This document shows, piece after piece, positions 34,485 through 43,815 of a stretch of 64,000 bases of DNA (positions are counted from its first letter, which is position 1; each line of letters begins with the position of its first letter). The DNA is from UBA8401 sp041665525 (lineage in GTDB: Bacteria > Bacteroidota > Ignavibacteria > UBA10030 > UBA8401), in NCBI GenBank assembly GCA_041665525.1, contig JBAYIS010000001.1, forward strand, positions 1 through 64,000, given 5' to 3'. The notes beneath the pieces were generated by a model, which saw nothing but the letters and a program-made list of their open reading frames with translations, ran no database searches and had not been told where the DNA came from. The translations under genes were made by a program, and so were the position numbers.

Positions 34485-36476
34485 TCACTTCTTTTGTAGA
34501 TTGGAAAGCAATACAGCGGCCGGAGTGAAATCCGGCTGTAACTGGAGCAGCGACAATAATTGTGTTCGCGCCTGCTCGGTTTTTCCAGACTGTGAATATG
34601 CAAGTGCCAGAAAATAACCGTTTTCCAGACGCTCTTTCAGATTTTGATCGAACGACGTCAGGTCCCGATAGAATTGAATCGCATCTTCCGGACGTTTTTC
34701 CCGCAGAGCAATATCTCCCAGCACACGATAGGCGAGCATTGTCTTTTTCAATTGTAACGACGTTGTCATAATCTTCTTCACTTTATCCAAATCTCCCATA
34801 TCCAGATAGATTCTGCCTGCTTTCAGATAGTGCTGCACATCATGGGGGAACATTGCGATCACTGTTTCATACTCCTTTGCGGCAGAAACAAAATCCTTCC
34901 GGCGATGGAAAAAGTCTGCCGATTTCTGATGTGCCGTGACCCAGTTACTCCGGTTGCGGGTGATGCTTTCAACAATAATTCCAAGTGTATCGTCTTGACC
35001 TATGGAGGAGACAACGGGAACAGTTTGATTTGAAAACGGCCATGCGGCGGTGAGGATTTCCACTTTCCGCAATGCGAGCCGATCATCGAACGACGAAACC
35101 TTTCGTTGGCGCCATAGTGAATCTTCATCGGGCGCAGGAATCGAATTCCATTCCGCGGCAGACGCGAACAGTGCGTGTTCCCGCATCGACTGTACCATTG
35201 CCTTCGCCATCAGAAAATATCCGCGTGCATTCGGATGAAGATGTTCAAAAATGAGCTGATTGCCGATCAGCGAATCAGGAGAAAGTTCCTTGAAGATTCG
35301 TTCCATATCCAGAAAGAAAACAGTTTTTCCGTCGCACATGTTTCGGAGCGCATTGTTAAATTCCGAACTTGTCCGGAACCGGAGCTGATCATAATCCCGT
35401 GCTTTGAGATATTCGGAATTTGCTTCCGCCTTTCTGCCGGACTGTTCCAGGCAGCGAGCGATGGAGAAATGGACTTCCGCACGCAACGAATCATAGGAAA
35501 GCAGTCTCTGAAAATGTATAAGTGCTGAATCGATCTTCCCGCCATTCAACAGAAATGTGCCGCGTTCAAATTCCTTGCGATAATTCTGTTTTTTCTTCAC
35601 ATCACCCGGCAGTTCACCGGAAATGAACGGTGGAAGATCGCGCAGATTGGAGACCTGAGAGGAAAGGATCATCGGAATATGGTGCTTCGAACTGATCGCA
35701 TTCAATTCGTTCAGATTCTCTTTGAAGGTCTCAAGTGCTGATGAATAAACGTCGCTATTGTAGGGAATATATTGGCCTCGAGCAAGTCGCTCCATAGTTG
35801 TCCCGCGTGCTTGCGGCAATTCCGATGAAGCAAATAGATTGGTTATGGAGGTAAATATATTCCGGATTAGAACGAACGTCCGCAGATGGATCATCCGCAA
35901 ATACAGTTTCGCCGTCAGTCGTGATGAGCCTAAGGATTCCCGCGAACCGGCACCGAATGCGCCATAAAATTCATTATGACCGTCATAAACAATGAAAAGG
36001 TCCGGTTGATACTGCGGCAGTTCCTGCGCGATATCCACGACGGAAAAACTGTTCGTGGCGGTCAATCCCAGATTGATCACTTCCAGGTTCTTTCCGGGAA
36101 ACATCGCCTGCATCCTGTCCCGAAGAAATACGCTGAACGATCCATTATACCAATAGGGATAGCCGGCAGTAGTGGAAGCGCCAAGACAAAATATTCGGTA
36201 AGACCCTTCCGGTTTCACAACGGAAAAGATGTCCGGCGAAACATCCGGAGTGAATTCCACCTGGTGAAAATATCGTCTCCCGACATCAGAATTTAATGTG
36301 AAGTATTCAATATCATTGAGTGTTTCTTTGTGGAATAATGAAAGGTCCGGTCCATAGTTGAATATCCGGAGAAAAATCTCGAGGAGGGCCAGCAGTGCAA
36401 ACGGAAGCAAAACAGTGACGATAATAAAGAATCCCCGTTTTTTTGAATCGATCGAAACAATCTTTTTGCCGGCCAT
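34485..36476 (-). CDS. Membrane-anchored SGNH-hydrolase-like protein with TPR repeats (paralog 2)
   Basis: A 663-aa paralog of the protein at 30556-32487. It has an anchor helix at about 14-38 and SGNH blocks CLGASTTAG (Ser101), YDGHNEFYG (Asn168) and EHLHPNARGY. A TPR insertion sits between blocks III and V with the related motif KARDYDQLRFRT, and TPRs follow to the end (GRIYLDMGDLDKVKKI, GDIALREKRPEDAIQFY). The two proteins share architecture and the GHNEFYG motif but differ widely elsewhere, so the duplication is old. Block I has Ala where classical GDSL enzymes have Asp. The likely location is the periplasmic face of the inner membrane. Function is unknown. Confidence 0.8.
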   Translation of the reverse strand: MAGKKIVSIDSKKRGFFIIVTVLLPFALLALLEIFLRIFNYGPDLSLFHKETLNDIEYFTLNSDVGRRYFHQVEFTPDVSPDIFSVVKPEGSYRIFCLGASTTAGYPYWYNGSFSVFLRDRMQAMFPGKNLEVINLGLTATNSFSVVDIAQELPQYQPDLFIVYDGHNEFYGAFGAGSRESLGSSRLTAKLYLRMIHLRTFVLIRNIFTSITNLFASSELPQARGTTMERLARGQYIPYNSDVYSSALETFKENLNELNAISSKHHIPMILSSQVSNLRDLPPFISGELPGDVKKKQNYRKEFERGTFLLNGGKIDSALIHFQRLLSYDSLRAEVHFSIARCLEQSGRKAEANSEYLKARDYDQLRFRTSSEFNNALRNMCDGKTVFFLDMERIFKELSPDSLIGNQLIFEHLHPNARGYFLMAKAMVQSMREHALFASAAEWNSIPAPDEDSLWRQRKVSSFDDRLALRKVEILTAAWPFSNQTVPVVSSIGQDDTLGIIVESITRNRSNWVTAHQKSADFFHRRKDFVSAAKEYETVIAMFPHDVQHYLKAGRIYLDMGDLDKVKKIMTTSLQLKKTMLAYRVLGDIALREKRPEDAIQFYRDLTSFDQNLKERLENGYFLALAYSQSGKTEQARTQLLSLLQLQPDFTPAAVLLSNLQKK

Positions 36477-36617
36477 AAAAATATTTTTATGAAGTGTAAG
36501 AGTGCATTAATATACGATAAAGTCATTATTTATCCATTTCAGAAAAGCAGCGAAAGGAAGGAAAAAATTCGGGACGTGATGAACTATTGACAATGGAATG
36601 TATAGAAAACAAAACAG

Positions 36618-36649
36618 GCGTTGACAACGCAATGGAATTTTGGTATCAT
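36618..36649 (+). promoter_or_regulatory. Promoter with palindrome over the -35 box, upstream of GH13
   Basis: TTGACA (36621-36626), a 17-nt spacer and TATCAT (36644-36649) form a strong sigma70-type promoter 38 nt before the GH13 start. The -35 lies in the middle of a perfect palindrome, GCGTTG-A-CAACGC (36618-36630), which may be an operator of a different type from the lacI-like sites. Confidence 0.6.
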
Positions 36650-36687
36650 TTTGCTGCGATTTTCCTCCAACAGTGCAAGGATCACGA

Positions 36688-38079
36688 ATGAGTTTTTCCT
36701 CTCCGCCGGACTGGGTTAAGGATGCTATCTTTTATCAGGTCTTTCCCGAACGATTCGAAAATGGTGATCCTTCCAATGACCCTCACGATGTACTGCCATG
36801 GGGCGGGATTCCAAAAGGGAACAGTTATTTTGGCGGTGACCTGTCTGGCATCATTAAGAGGATACCGTACCTTTCGGATTTGGGAATCAATACACTCTAT
36901 CTTAACCCGATCTTTGAAGCACGATCGACTCATAAATACAATACCAAGGATTATTCCCGAATTGATCCTACCTTTGGTACCAATGAACTGTTTGATAATA
37001 TGACTCGAACACTGAAGTCCAACGGTATACGCACTGTATTGGACGGTGTATTCAACCATGTGGGAACTGCGCACGATGCATTTAGCGATGTTGTTGCAAA
37101 CGGTGCGTCATCGAAGTTTGCATCATGGTTCAACATCTTTTCCTATCCGGTTCATACTCCTCAAAAACCGAATTATGAATGTTGGTGGGGATACGGCGCA
37201 CTGCCGAAATTGATGGTGTCGAATCCCGAAGTGAAAAAGTATCTGTTCGACATGATCGCACTGTGGACAGGGAAAATCGACGGTTGGAGATTAGATGTGC
37301 CGAATGAATTGCCGCACGAGTTCTGGAAGGAGTTCCGTCAACTGGTCCGTACAATGAATCCTGAATGTTATATCGTCGGTGAATTGTGGGACGATGCCTC
37401 TTCCTGGCTGCAAGGAGATGAATTTGATGCAACAATGAACTATCGATTTCGAACAGCATGCCTTGATTATTTTGCTTACGATACGCTGACTGCTTCAAAA
37501 TTTGATCATCATCTTCAAACAACGAGAGCAATGTATTCCTATGAAAATAATCTTGCTATGCAGAATCTGTTGGGCAGTCATGATACAGAAAGGTTTCTGA
37601 CACTTTGTAAAGGTGAGGTGTGGAGGCTAAAATTGGCAGCGATGTTCCAAATGACGTATCTCGGTGCGCCGATGATCTATTATGGTGATGAAATTGGAAT
37701 GAAAGGTGGAAAAGATCCTGATTGCAGGCGGTGTATGATTTGGGATGAAAAACATTGGGAGCAAGGTGTATATCAATTGTATAAATCTCTTATCACTATC
37801 CGTCACAACTCACCCGCATTGCGCCGCGGGAGTTTTGAGACAATCACCGTTGACGATAAAAAGGATCTCTATATTTTTGCCAGGAGATGGAACGGTCATT
37901 CTGCCTATGTCGGTCTTAATAAAAAGAGACAAAAAGTTGAGGTTACAATCCCGGTACATAATGGGATTTCATTTCTTAAAGATGAGTTAACTGGGGAGAC
38001 ATTTGCAACAAGAGGGGAACTGCTAAAATTCACCATTCCAGGCCATTCTGCACGGATTTTCTTAATTAATCAGGAATAG
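36688..38079 (+). CDS. Cytoplasmic GH13 alpha-glycosidase (neopullulanase/cyclomaltodextrinase-like)
   Basis: A 463-aa GH13 enzyme that would hydrolyse maltooligosaccharides or cyclodextrins inside the cell; there is no signal peptide. Conserved regions are DGVFNHVG (region I), DGWRLDVPNE (nucleophile Asp203), VGELWDDA (acid/base Glu232) and LLGSHDTERF (Asp299), all intact. It lacks the N-terminal CBM34 domain of typical neopullulanases, hence the short length. The start ATG at 36688 precedes SSPPDWVKDAIFYQVFPERF; an upstream in-frame TTG at 36640 lies within the promoter and is rejected. It likely completes breakdown of the sugars brought in by the MFS/ABC carriers coded downstream. Confidence 0.92.
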   Translation: MSFSSPPDWVKDAIFYQVFPERFENGDPSNDPHDVLPWGGIPKGNSYFGGDLSGIIKRIPYLSDLGINTLYLNPIFEARSTHKYNTKDYSRIDPTFGTNELFDNMTRTLKSNGIRTVLDGVFNHVGTAHDAFSDVVANGASSKFASWFNIFSYPVHTPQKPNYECWWGYGALPKLMVSNPEVKKYLFDMIALWTGKIDGWRLDVPNELPHEFWKEFRQLVRTMNPECYIVGELWDDASSWLQGDEFDATMNYRFRTACLDYFAYDTLTASKFDHHLQTTRAMYSYENNLAMQNLLGSHDTERFLTLCKGEVWRLKLAAMFQMTYLGAPMIYYGDEIGMKGGKDPDCRRCMIWDEKHWEQGVYQLYKSLITIRHNSPALRRGSFETITVDDKKDLYIFARRWNGHSAYVGLNKKRQKVEVTIPVHNGISFLKDELTGETFATRGELLKFTIPGHSARIFLINQE

Positions 38080-38093
38080 TTACCTAATAATTT

Positions 38094-38150
38094 CTTGCAA
38101 AAAGACATTATTTTTGCTTACATTTACCTGCGCATGAAAGCGGTTCCACG
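38094..38150 (+). promoter_or_regulatory. Promoter and LacI-family operator of the amylase/transport operon
   Basis: A TTG (38095-38097), a 21-nt spacer and TACATTTA (38119-38126) resemble a Bacteroidota-type promoter. The operator-like TGAAAGCGGTTCCA (38135-38148) follows 8 nt later. It fits the cre/LacI consensus TGWAANCGNTNWCA with one mismatch and matches the site at the lacI promoter except for two central bases. The gene start is at 38190. Confidence 0.6.
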
Positions 38151-38189
38151 GAAAATGGTCACAGACGGATAAACAATTAAAGGGCAGCT

Positions 38190-41183
38190 ATGAAAAACCT
38201 AATTTTGATTCTTTTTTTTGCGGTTGTTACCCTGAATGCTCAGGACAGCGTAGATGTAACATTTCGGTATCACGCTCCCGCTACTCCGACCATATTTCTC
38301 GTCGGGGAGTTCAATGGCTGGAATAACGCTGCCTGGCCAATGACCTATTCAGCAGACAACCTCTGGACGAGAACTGTCCGTGTGAGAATCGGAGGAAATC
38401 CGACACCTCCGGGAAATGGCGTTCCAGGCGCGTGGCAATATAAATTCTATTATGCGGGAGTTTCTGCATGGCCCAACGATCCGCTCAATCATCATGAAAA
38501 TCCTCTCGATAATGGTAATACATATATCATAACGAAGGATCCGACAATTTTTCATCTTTTACCAAATCAACGTCAACCGATTGTTAAGACCGGAACACCT
38601 ATTATTAACGCATATCTTCTTCCGAAGGTGGGAAATTCGATCGATACTTCATCCATCGTTGTAACAGTGGATGGTATTTCGTATACCGGTATCGGAAAAT
38701 ATTTCGATGTTGCCAATAATCAGCTTTCGTTCCCGCTTCCGGATGTGCTTTCCAATGGAAATCACAAAGTCTTGTTGACGGTAAATTCTTCTTCCGGACT
38801 TAGCAACAGCGATTCCGTCACATTTACCAGTCAGGCGGGATATATTCAGATCACATCACAGGGGGGATATGCGACCAGGAATCCTATGCGCACAATCCGC
38901 GGGATTATTCAAAACAATTCTGTTACCTCCGCGAAACTCATCCATAATTCAACCGATACGGTCGATGTTGTGGTAACTTCCGGTGCGTTCACCGGATCGG
39001 ATACGCTGAGCGACGGTGTGAACACGTTCAAAGCAATCGCCGATACTGGCGGGGCTATCGTATCCTCTGAAGTAGTATCCTATACATATGTAGTCGATCA
39101 TGCGCCGTATGCGCGTGCGATGGTCTCGGCCGATGGCGGAGCACAACTGACATTGAGTGCGGCCGGCAGTACTCATCCGAAGGGTTTTACGATTTCGTAC
39201 AAATGGATTGATGATGCCGAAACACCGCTTGGACTTAACGGCACAACGGGCGTTACGGCCGATATCACAAAACCGGTTCAGCCGGGGGAATATTATTTTT
39301 CATTGATCGCCTCCGATTCCACCGGTGCTGCAGACACAGCACGATTCTATTTTATCATTAAAAATGACGGCACGTTCATCAATCCTACCGTCGCAAGCAA
39401 TCCACAATGGGTAAAACAGGCGCGCGTCTATTTTCTTTTCCCAAAGGCATTTACTGCACAGGGGACGATTGCCGCCGCAGCGCAACGTCTGCAATATGTG
39501 AAGAATATGGGCTTTAGCGTCATCTGGATGATGCCGGTGATGAAGAATGCTTATCCTATTGATCAGCATTACGGTCCCGGTTATAATATCACGGATTTTT
39601 ACAACGTTGCACCGGAATATGGAACGAATCAAGACTTTAAGGATTTCATTTCCCAGGCGCATGCCCTTGGGATTAAAGTCATTCTCGATGTCACGCCGAA
39701 TCACACATCCCGATTCCATCCCTGGTCCCAGGATGCACATCTCTTCAAACAGGATTCGCGGTACTGGACCTGGTATGAACATTCCACTATTGCCCATAAT
39801 ACGAATGGACTGGGACAATCATTCGATCCCGATGGGTTCAACTACTACAGCGCTTTCAGCGACCAATTGTTGAACTATAACTGGAATGACATCGATGCAC
39901 GGACGGAGATGATCAATGTCTACAAACATTGGATCAAGGAATTTGGTCTGGACGGTTATCGTTTCGATGTCTACTGGGGGCCGCACCGTCGGTACGGCGA
40001 GCCTTCCATGGGTACACCGATGCGCGAAGCGTTGAAACATATTAAACCGGATATTTTTCTGCTGGCGGAAGATGACGGCACCGGTTCGGGCACGGAAGTA
40101 ATTTATGCCGATCATGACGGCGGTGTCGATGCAGCATACGATTTTAAACTCTATTTCAGCCAGGTGAGGGGTTTTGGTTTCAGCGGAACTGCAGTTGATA
40201 ACTTTCATAACGAAATGAACAACGGCGGATATTTCCCCGGTCCAAATTCTCTTTACATGCGATTCATGGAATCGCAGGACGAAGACCGGATTACCTATTT
40301 CTATTCTAACAGTAATGCGCTGGATGCGGTCACGACGTTCAATAAAACAAAACCGATGGCGACAGCATTGTTTGCGTCACCTGGTTTCCCGATGATCTGG
40401 AACGGCCAGGAAGTTGGATGGGGATATGGTATCTCCGGAGCCAAGGAAGATCGGAATAGAAGCACTATTGGCTGGGAATTCCAGGGTAAACCGATCCTGC
40501 AGCAACATTATCAACGTCTTGCGTGGATACGCGGATCCTATCCAGCATTTGCAACTCAAACGTTCGAGCGGATTTCCACCGGGAATGCTCTGGTGTACGG
40601 ACTTCTCCGGAAATATCAGAATGAGAACATTGTCTCATTGAGCAACTTCGGTTCGGCGAATGCATCCGTTTCATTAACGCTTACTGCTGCCGGTTCATCG
40701 AACATTCTCATTCCGAATCCGCAGGACGGAAAGATATATTATGTCAGCGATGTGTATAACGATTCTATTTATCAGATCACCTTCACCGGCGGGACGACGA
40801 ACTTCTCAATGAATCTACCCGGATATGGATCGGCTGTGCTGGTCATTTCGGATTCGATTCGCAGCATCACCGTTCCGAACCTCACTTCAGTAGATGAAAT
40901 CGACGGAGCAATCATACCGTCGGAATATTCGTTGTCGCAGAATTTCCCCAATCCGTTCAATCCCAGCACAACAATTCGGTACCAGATTCCTCAGAGCGGA
41001 TTCGTTTCTTTAAAAGTGTATGACATGATCGGACGCGAAGTGGAAACACTGGTGAGTAATGTGCAGCAGGGAGGGACATATACCGTAACACTCGATGGGT
41101 CGAGACTTTCTTCCGGCATTTATTTCTATTCATTGCGTGCAGGAAAGTTTACCGAAACAAAGAAGATGATGTTCATCAAATAA
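38190..41183 (+). CDS. T9SS-exported GH13 alpha-amylase with N-terminal CBM48-like domain
   Basis: A 997-aa surface or secreted alpha-glucanase. The order is signal peptide (1-17), CBM48/glycogen-binding-like domain (about 20-115, IFLVGEFNGWN), one or two Ig-like domains (about 130-400), GH13 catalytic barrel (about 405-770) and T9SS type A domain (about 915-997, NFPNPFNPSTTIRY and ending KKMMFIK). Catalytic residues are Asp593 (GYRFDV), Glu627 (LLAEDDG) and Asp697. Region IV reads MESQDEDR, so the usual histidine of the NHD/SHD motif is Gln here. It is the first gene of a seven-gene run and is probably controlled by the LacI-family protein. Confidence 0.92.
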   Translation: MKNLILILFFAVVTLNAQDSVDVTFRYHAPATPTIFLVGEFNGWNNAAWPMTYSADNLWTRTVRVRIGGNPTPPGNGVPGAWQYKFYYAGVSAWPNDPLNHHENPLDNGNTYIITKDPTIFHLLPNQRQPIVKTGTPIINAYLLPKVGNSIDTSSIVVTVDGISYTGIGKYFDVANNQLSFPLPDVLSNGNHKVLLTVNSSSGLSNSDSVTFTSQAGYIQITSQGGYATRNPMRTIRGIIQNNSVTSAKLIHNSTDTVDVVVTSGAFTGSDTLSDGVNTFKAIADTGGAIVSSEVVSYTYVVDHAPYARAMVSADGGAQLTLSAAGSTHPKGFTISYKWIDDAETPLGLNGTTGVTADITKPVQPGEYYFSLIASDSTGAADTARFYFIIKNDGTFINPTVASNPQWVKQARVYFLFPKAFTAQGTIAAAAQRLQYVKNMGFSVIWMMPVMKNAYPIDQHYGPGYNITDFYNVAPEYGTNQDFKDFISQAHALGIKVILDVTPNHTSRFHPWSQDAHLFKQDSRYWTWYEHSTIAHNTNGLGQSFDPDGFNYYSAFSDQLLNYNWNDIDARTEMINVYKHWIKEFGLDGYRFDVYWGPHRRYGEPSMGTPMREALKHIKPDIFLLAEDDGTGSGTEVIYADHDGGVDAAYDFKLYFSQVRGFGFSGTAVDNFHNEMNNGGYFPGPNSLYMRFMESQDEDRITYFYSNSNALDAVTTFNKTKPMATALFASPGFPMIWNGQEVGWGYGISGAKEDRNRSTIGWEFQGKPILQQHYQRLAWIRGSYPAFATQTFERISTGNALVYGLLRKYQNENIVSLSNFGSANASVSLTLTAAGSSNILIPNPQDGKIYYVSDVYNDSIYQITFTGGTTNFSMNLPGYGSAVLVISDSIRSITVPNLTSVDEIDGAIIPSEYSLSQNFPNPFNPSTTIRYQIPQSGFVSLKVYDMIGREVETLVSNVQQGGTYTVTLDGSRLSSGIYFYSLRAGKFTETKKMMFIK

Positions 41184-41206
41184 CCGTCAGCAAAGGATCC
41201 ATTACT

Positions 41207-43804
41207 ATGGGCCAGGTACAGAACAAAACGATACTTTTCATTCTCGGATTCCTTCTCTTTCCTATCGTTGTGTATTCGCAGCCCGCGGTGACCGGCGACG
41301 GTATACGATTCACTTTTTCGAAAAAAGTGTCCGCCGTTTCGGTCTGCGGTGACTTTAACAGCTGGACCCGTGATGCGAGTCCGATGAAACAAGACTCGAA
41401 CGGCATATTTTCCACAGTTGTAAAAATGAAGCCGGGAATTTATCAATACAAATTTTTTGCGGACAGCCAGTGGGTGCTGGATGAGTCCAATCCCGGAGTG
41501 ACGGTCAATTACAATAACAGTGATAATAATTCTGTTTTTACTCTCACCGAAAATAACGAAATTGTGTATCATGGTTACCAACCAACACCGAAGGGGATTA
41601 TGAAAGACACATATCCGTCAAGCGGCGGAACGCTTTATGTCAATTTGATCTGGCACCAGCATCAGCCGTTGTATCTCGATCCTGCCAGCGATCAGCTGCA
41701 GGGTCCATGGGTCCGCACGCACGCGACGAAAGATTATTATGACATGGCATCGATCCTGGAAAACTATCCGGATATCCATTACAATGTCAATCTTACATCG
41801 TCCATGCTCTTTCAACTGCAAAAGTATTATGTGGACCGATTGAAACCGTTTGTCGATCTGAAAAAAAACCGCGTGAACGCAAAAAAATTTTTCACTGAAT
41901 GGGAAGGGAAGACGGATCCCTGGATCGATCTTGCATTGAAGCCAACGAGAGCTTTCAATGAAGAGGACATGAACTTCTTGCTGCATAACACCTGGAACGC
42001 GTTCGGTATCAGCGAAGTGCAAATCTCCCGCTTCCCGGACTATGTGAAATTGAAAGAGAAAAATGGAAGGAAGGAATCGTTTACTGAACAGGAACTGCGG
42101 GAAATAAAATTCTGGTTTTATCTTGCACATTTTGATCCCGATTTCCTGGAAAAAAAGATATGGCTTGCAGATGGAACAGTGATCGACCTGACCGATCTCG
42201 TTGCAAAACATTCGGACGGCACGTATCACCTGACAAAGACGATTACAGAGGATGATTGTAACAGGATCATCGCAGAAACATATAAAGTCTGTGCCAATAT
42301 CATCCCGATCCACAAAAAACTGATGTATAATCACAGGTCGCACGACGGACAAATTGAAGTTGCGACAACGCCATTCTTCCATCCTATTCTTCCGCTTATT
42401 TATGATTCCGACCTGGCGAAGACATGTCAGCCAAGCGATCCGATGCCGAATCGTTTTGCCTATCCTCAGGATGCCGATGCGCAGGTTGCAATGGCAGTTG
42501 AATTCTATACGAAAACATTCGGACAACCGCCGCTCGGCATGTGGCCCGGTGAAGGCTCCGTTGCCCACGAAGTAGTGCCGATCTTCCATAAGAACGGCAT
42601 TCAATGGATCGCGACGGATGAAAAGATTCTCGCTCGTTCTAAACCGGGCAATAATCCGAAATACTATCCGTATGAAGTGGATTCTTCCGATGTTGCGGTT
42701 GTCTTCCGCGAAACCGAACTGTCGGATAAGATCGGATTCACATATCAGAACTTTGTCGGCGAAGATGCCGCAGATGATTTCATCAAATTGATCCTCCAGT
42801 ATGCCCCGAATGCGGGGGAACCGGATCGGTTGTTAACGGTGATTCTGGACGGTGAAAATGCCTGGGAATGGTACCGCCGTGATAACGATGCGAAAGATTT
42901 TCTCCATGCTTTGTACCGCAAATTATCCAAACTGCACAAAACAAGGCAGATCGTCACAGTGACGATGTCCGAATACATCCATGGCAATCCAAAACGGGAG
43001 ATCGCCGCTCATCCGGTCGAATCAATGCGCAAGTTGGATTGGCTTTTTCCCGGCTCATGGATTAATGCCAATTACGATACATGGATCGGCGAGCAAGAAG
43101 AAAATCTCGCCTGGAACTATCTGCTGATCGCGCGGCAGGATCTTGAACAATCCGGATTGAAACAGCCGAAACCGACCGATCCGGAACCGAAGATCCACAC
43201 AAAAAAATGGTATGCCTACAAAACATGGGAAGCGATGTATGCTGCGGAAGGGTCGGATTGGTTCTGGTGGTACGGAACAGACCAGAACGCACCCGCTGGT
43301 GATAAACCGTTCGATATCGCATTTATCACTCATTTGCGGAATCTATACATTTTCGGCGAAAAGGCCGGAGGGAAATTTCCGAAACGAACTTTCAATCCAA
43401 TCATTTCCGATCATGCACAATTAACGGTGAAACCATCCGGCGGTACAATGGCACAAAGCAAGAAAGATTCAGTCACCGTTGTATTTCATTGTGATGCCAA
43501 GAGAATTTTCGTTCGTCGCGGCATATATATCGTCGGGAACCATGAACTGCTCGGAAAATGGAAGCCGAATGAAGTGAGAATGGTGGACGATAAAACTGAA
43601 GGCGATGAAGTTGCTAACGATTCTATCTATACGATCATGCTGCAGCTCCCGGCAGGTACAGAACTGGAATACAAGTATACGAACAGCGGACCGCATGGAG
43701 TATGGGAGGGTGATGAACTGCCTGGCGTGAACCGGAAACTGGTGCTGGATGGAAAAGAAAGCAAGGTCATCGTGAACGATGTCTTTGGTGAATTGCACAA
43801 CTAA
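41207..43804 (+). CDS. Exported GH57 glucanase with CBM48 and CBM20-like domains
   Basis: An 865-aa alpha-glucan hydrolase or transferase. The order is signal peptide (about 1-25), CBM48-like domain (about 27-110, VSAVSVCGDFNSW), GH57 domain (about 140-730) and a CBM20-like starch-binding domain (about 755-860, GIYIVGNHELLGKW). GH57 landmarks are HQHQP (150-154), GMWPGEGSVAHEV with nucleophile Glu449, and LDGENAWEWY with acid Asp548. There is no T9SS C-terminal domain, so it should stay in the periplasm. GH57 enzymes are usually cytoplasmic, which makes this exported form notable. The gene starts 23 nt after the GH13 stop. Confidence 0.92.
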   Translation: MGQVQNKTILFILGFLLFPIVVYSQPAVTGDGIRFTFSKKVSAVSVCGDFNSWTRDASPMKQDSNGIFSTVVKMKPGIYQYKFFADSQWVLDESNPGVTVNYNNSDNNSVFTLTENNEIVYHGYQPTPKGIMKDTYPSSGGTLYVNLIWHQHQPLYLDPASDQLQGPWVRTHATKDYYDMASILENYPDIHYNVNLTSSMLFQLQKYYVDRLKPFVDLKKNRVNAKKFFTEWEGKTDPWIDLALKPTRAFNEEDMNFLLHNTWNAFGISEVQISRFPDYVKLKEKNGRKESFTEQELREIKFWFYLAHFDPDFLEKKIWLADGTVIDLTDLVAKHSDGTYHLTKTITEDDCNRIIAETYKVCANIIPIHKKLMYNHRSHDGQIEVATTPFFHPILPLIYDSDLAKTCQPSDPMPNRFAYPQDADAQVAMAVEFYTKTFGQPPLGMWPGEGSVAHEVVPIFHKNGIQWIATDEKILARSKPGNNPKYYPYEVDSSDVAVVFRETELSDKIGFTYQNFVGEDAADDFIKLILQYAPNAGEPDRLLTVILDGENAWEWYRRDNDAKDFLHALYRKLSKLHKTRQIVTVTMSEYIHGNPKREIAAHPVESMRKLDWLFPGSWINANYDTWIGEQEENLAWNYLLIARQDLEQSGLKQPKPTDPEPKIHTKKWYAYKTWEAMYAAEGSDWFWWYGTDQNAPAGDKPFDIAFITHLRNLYIFGEKAGGKFPKRTFNPIISDHAQLTVKPSGGTMAQSKKDSVTVVFHCDAKRIFVRRGIYIVGNHELLGKWKPNEVRMVDDKTEGDEVANDSIYTIMLQLPAGTELEYKYTNSGPHGVWEGDELPGVNRKLVLDGKESKVIVNDVFGELHN

Positions 43805-43815
43805 CGAAAAAATCT

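Noticed and set aside
30556..36476. Recent horizontal insertion of the SGNH/PPIase island into the glucan locus
   Set aside because: The base composition looks like the flanks and there are no direct repeats, integrase or tRNA at the edges; it may simply be the ancestral order.
41618..42604. 328-codon open frame antisense to the GH57 gene
   Set aside because: The GH57 frame carries all catalytic motifs; the antisense translation is rich in Cys/His/Arg and looks like a shadow.
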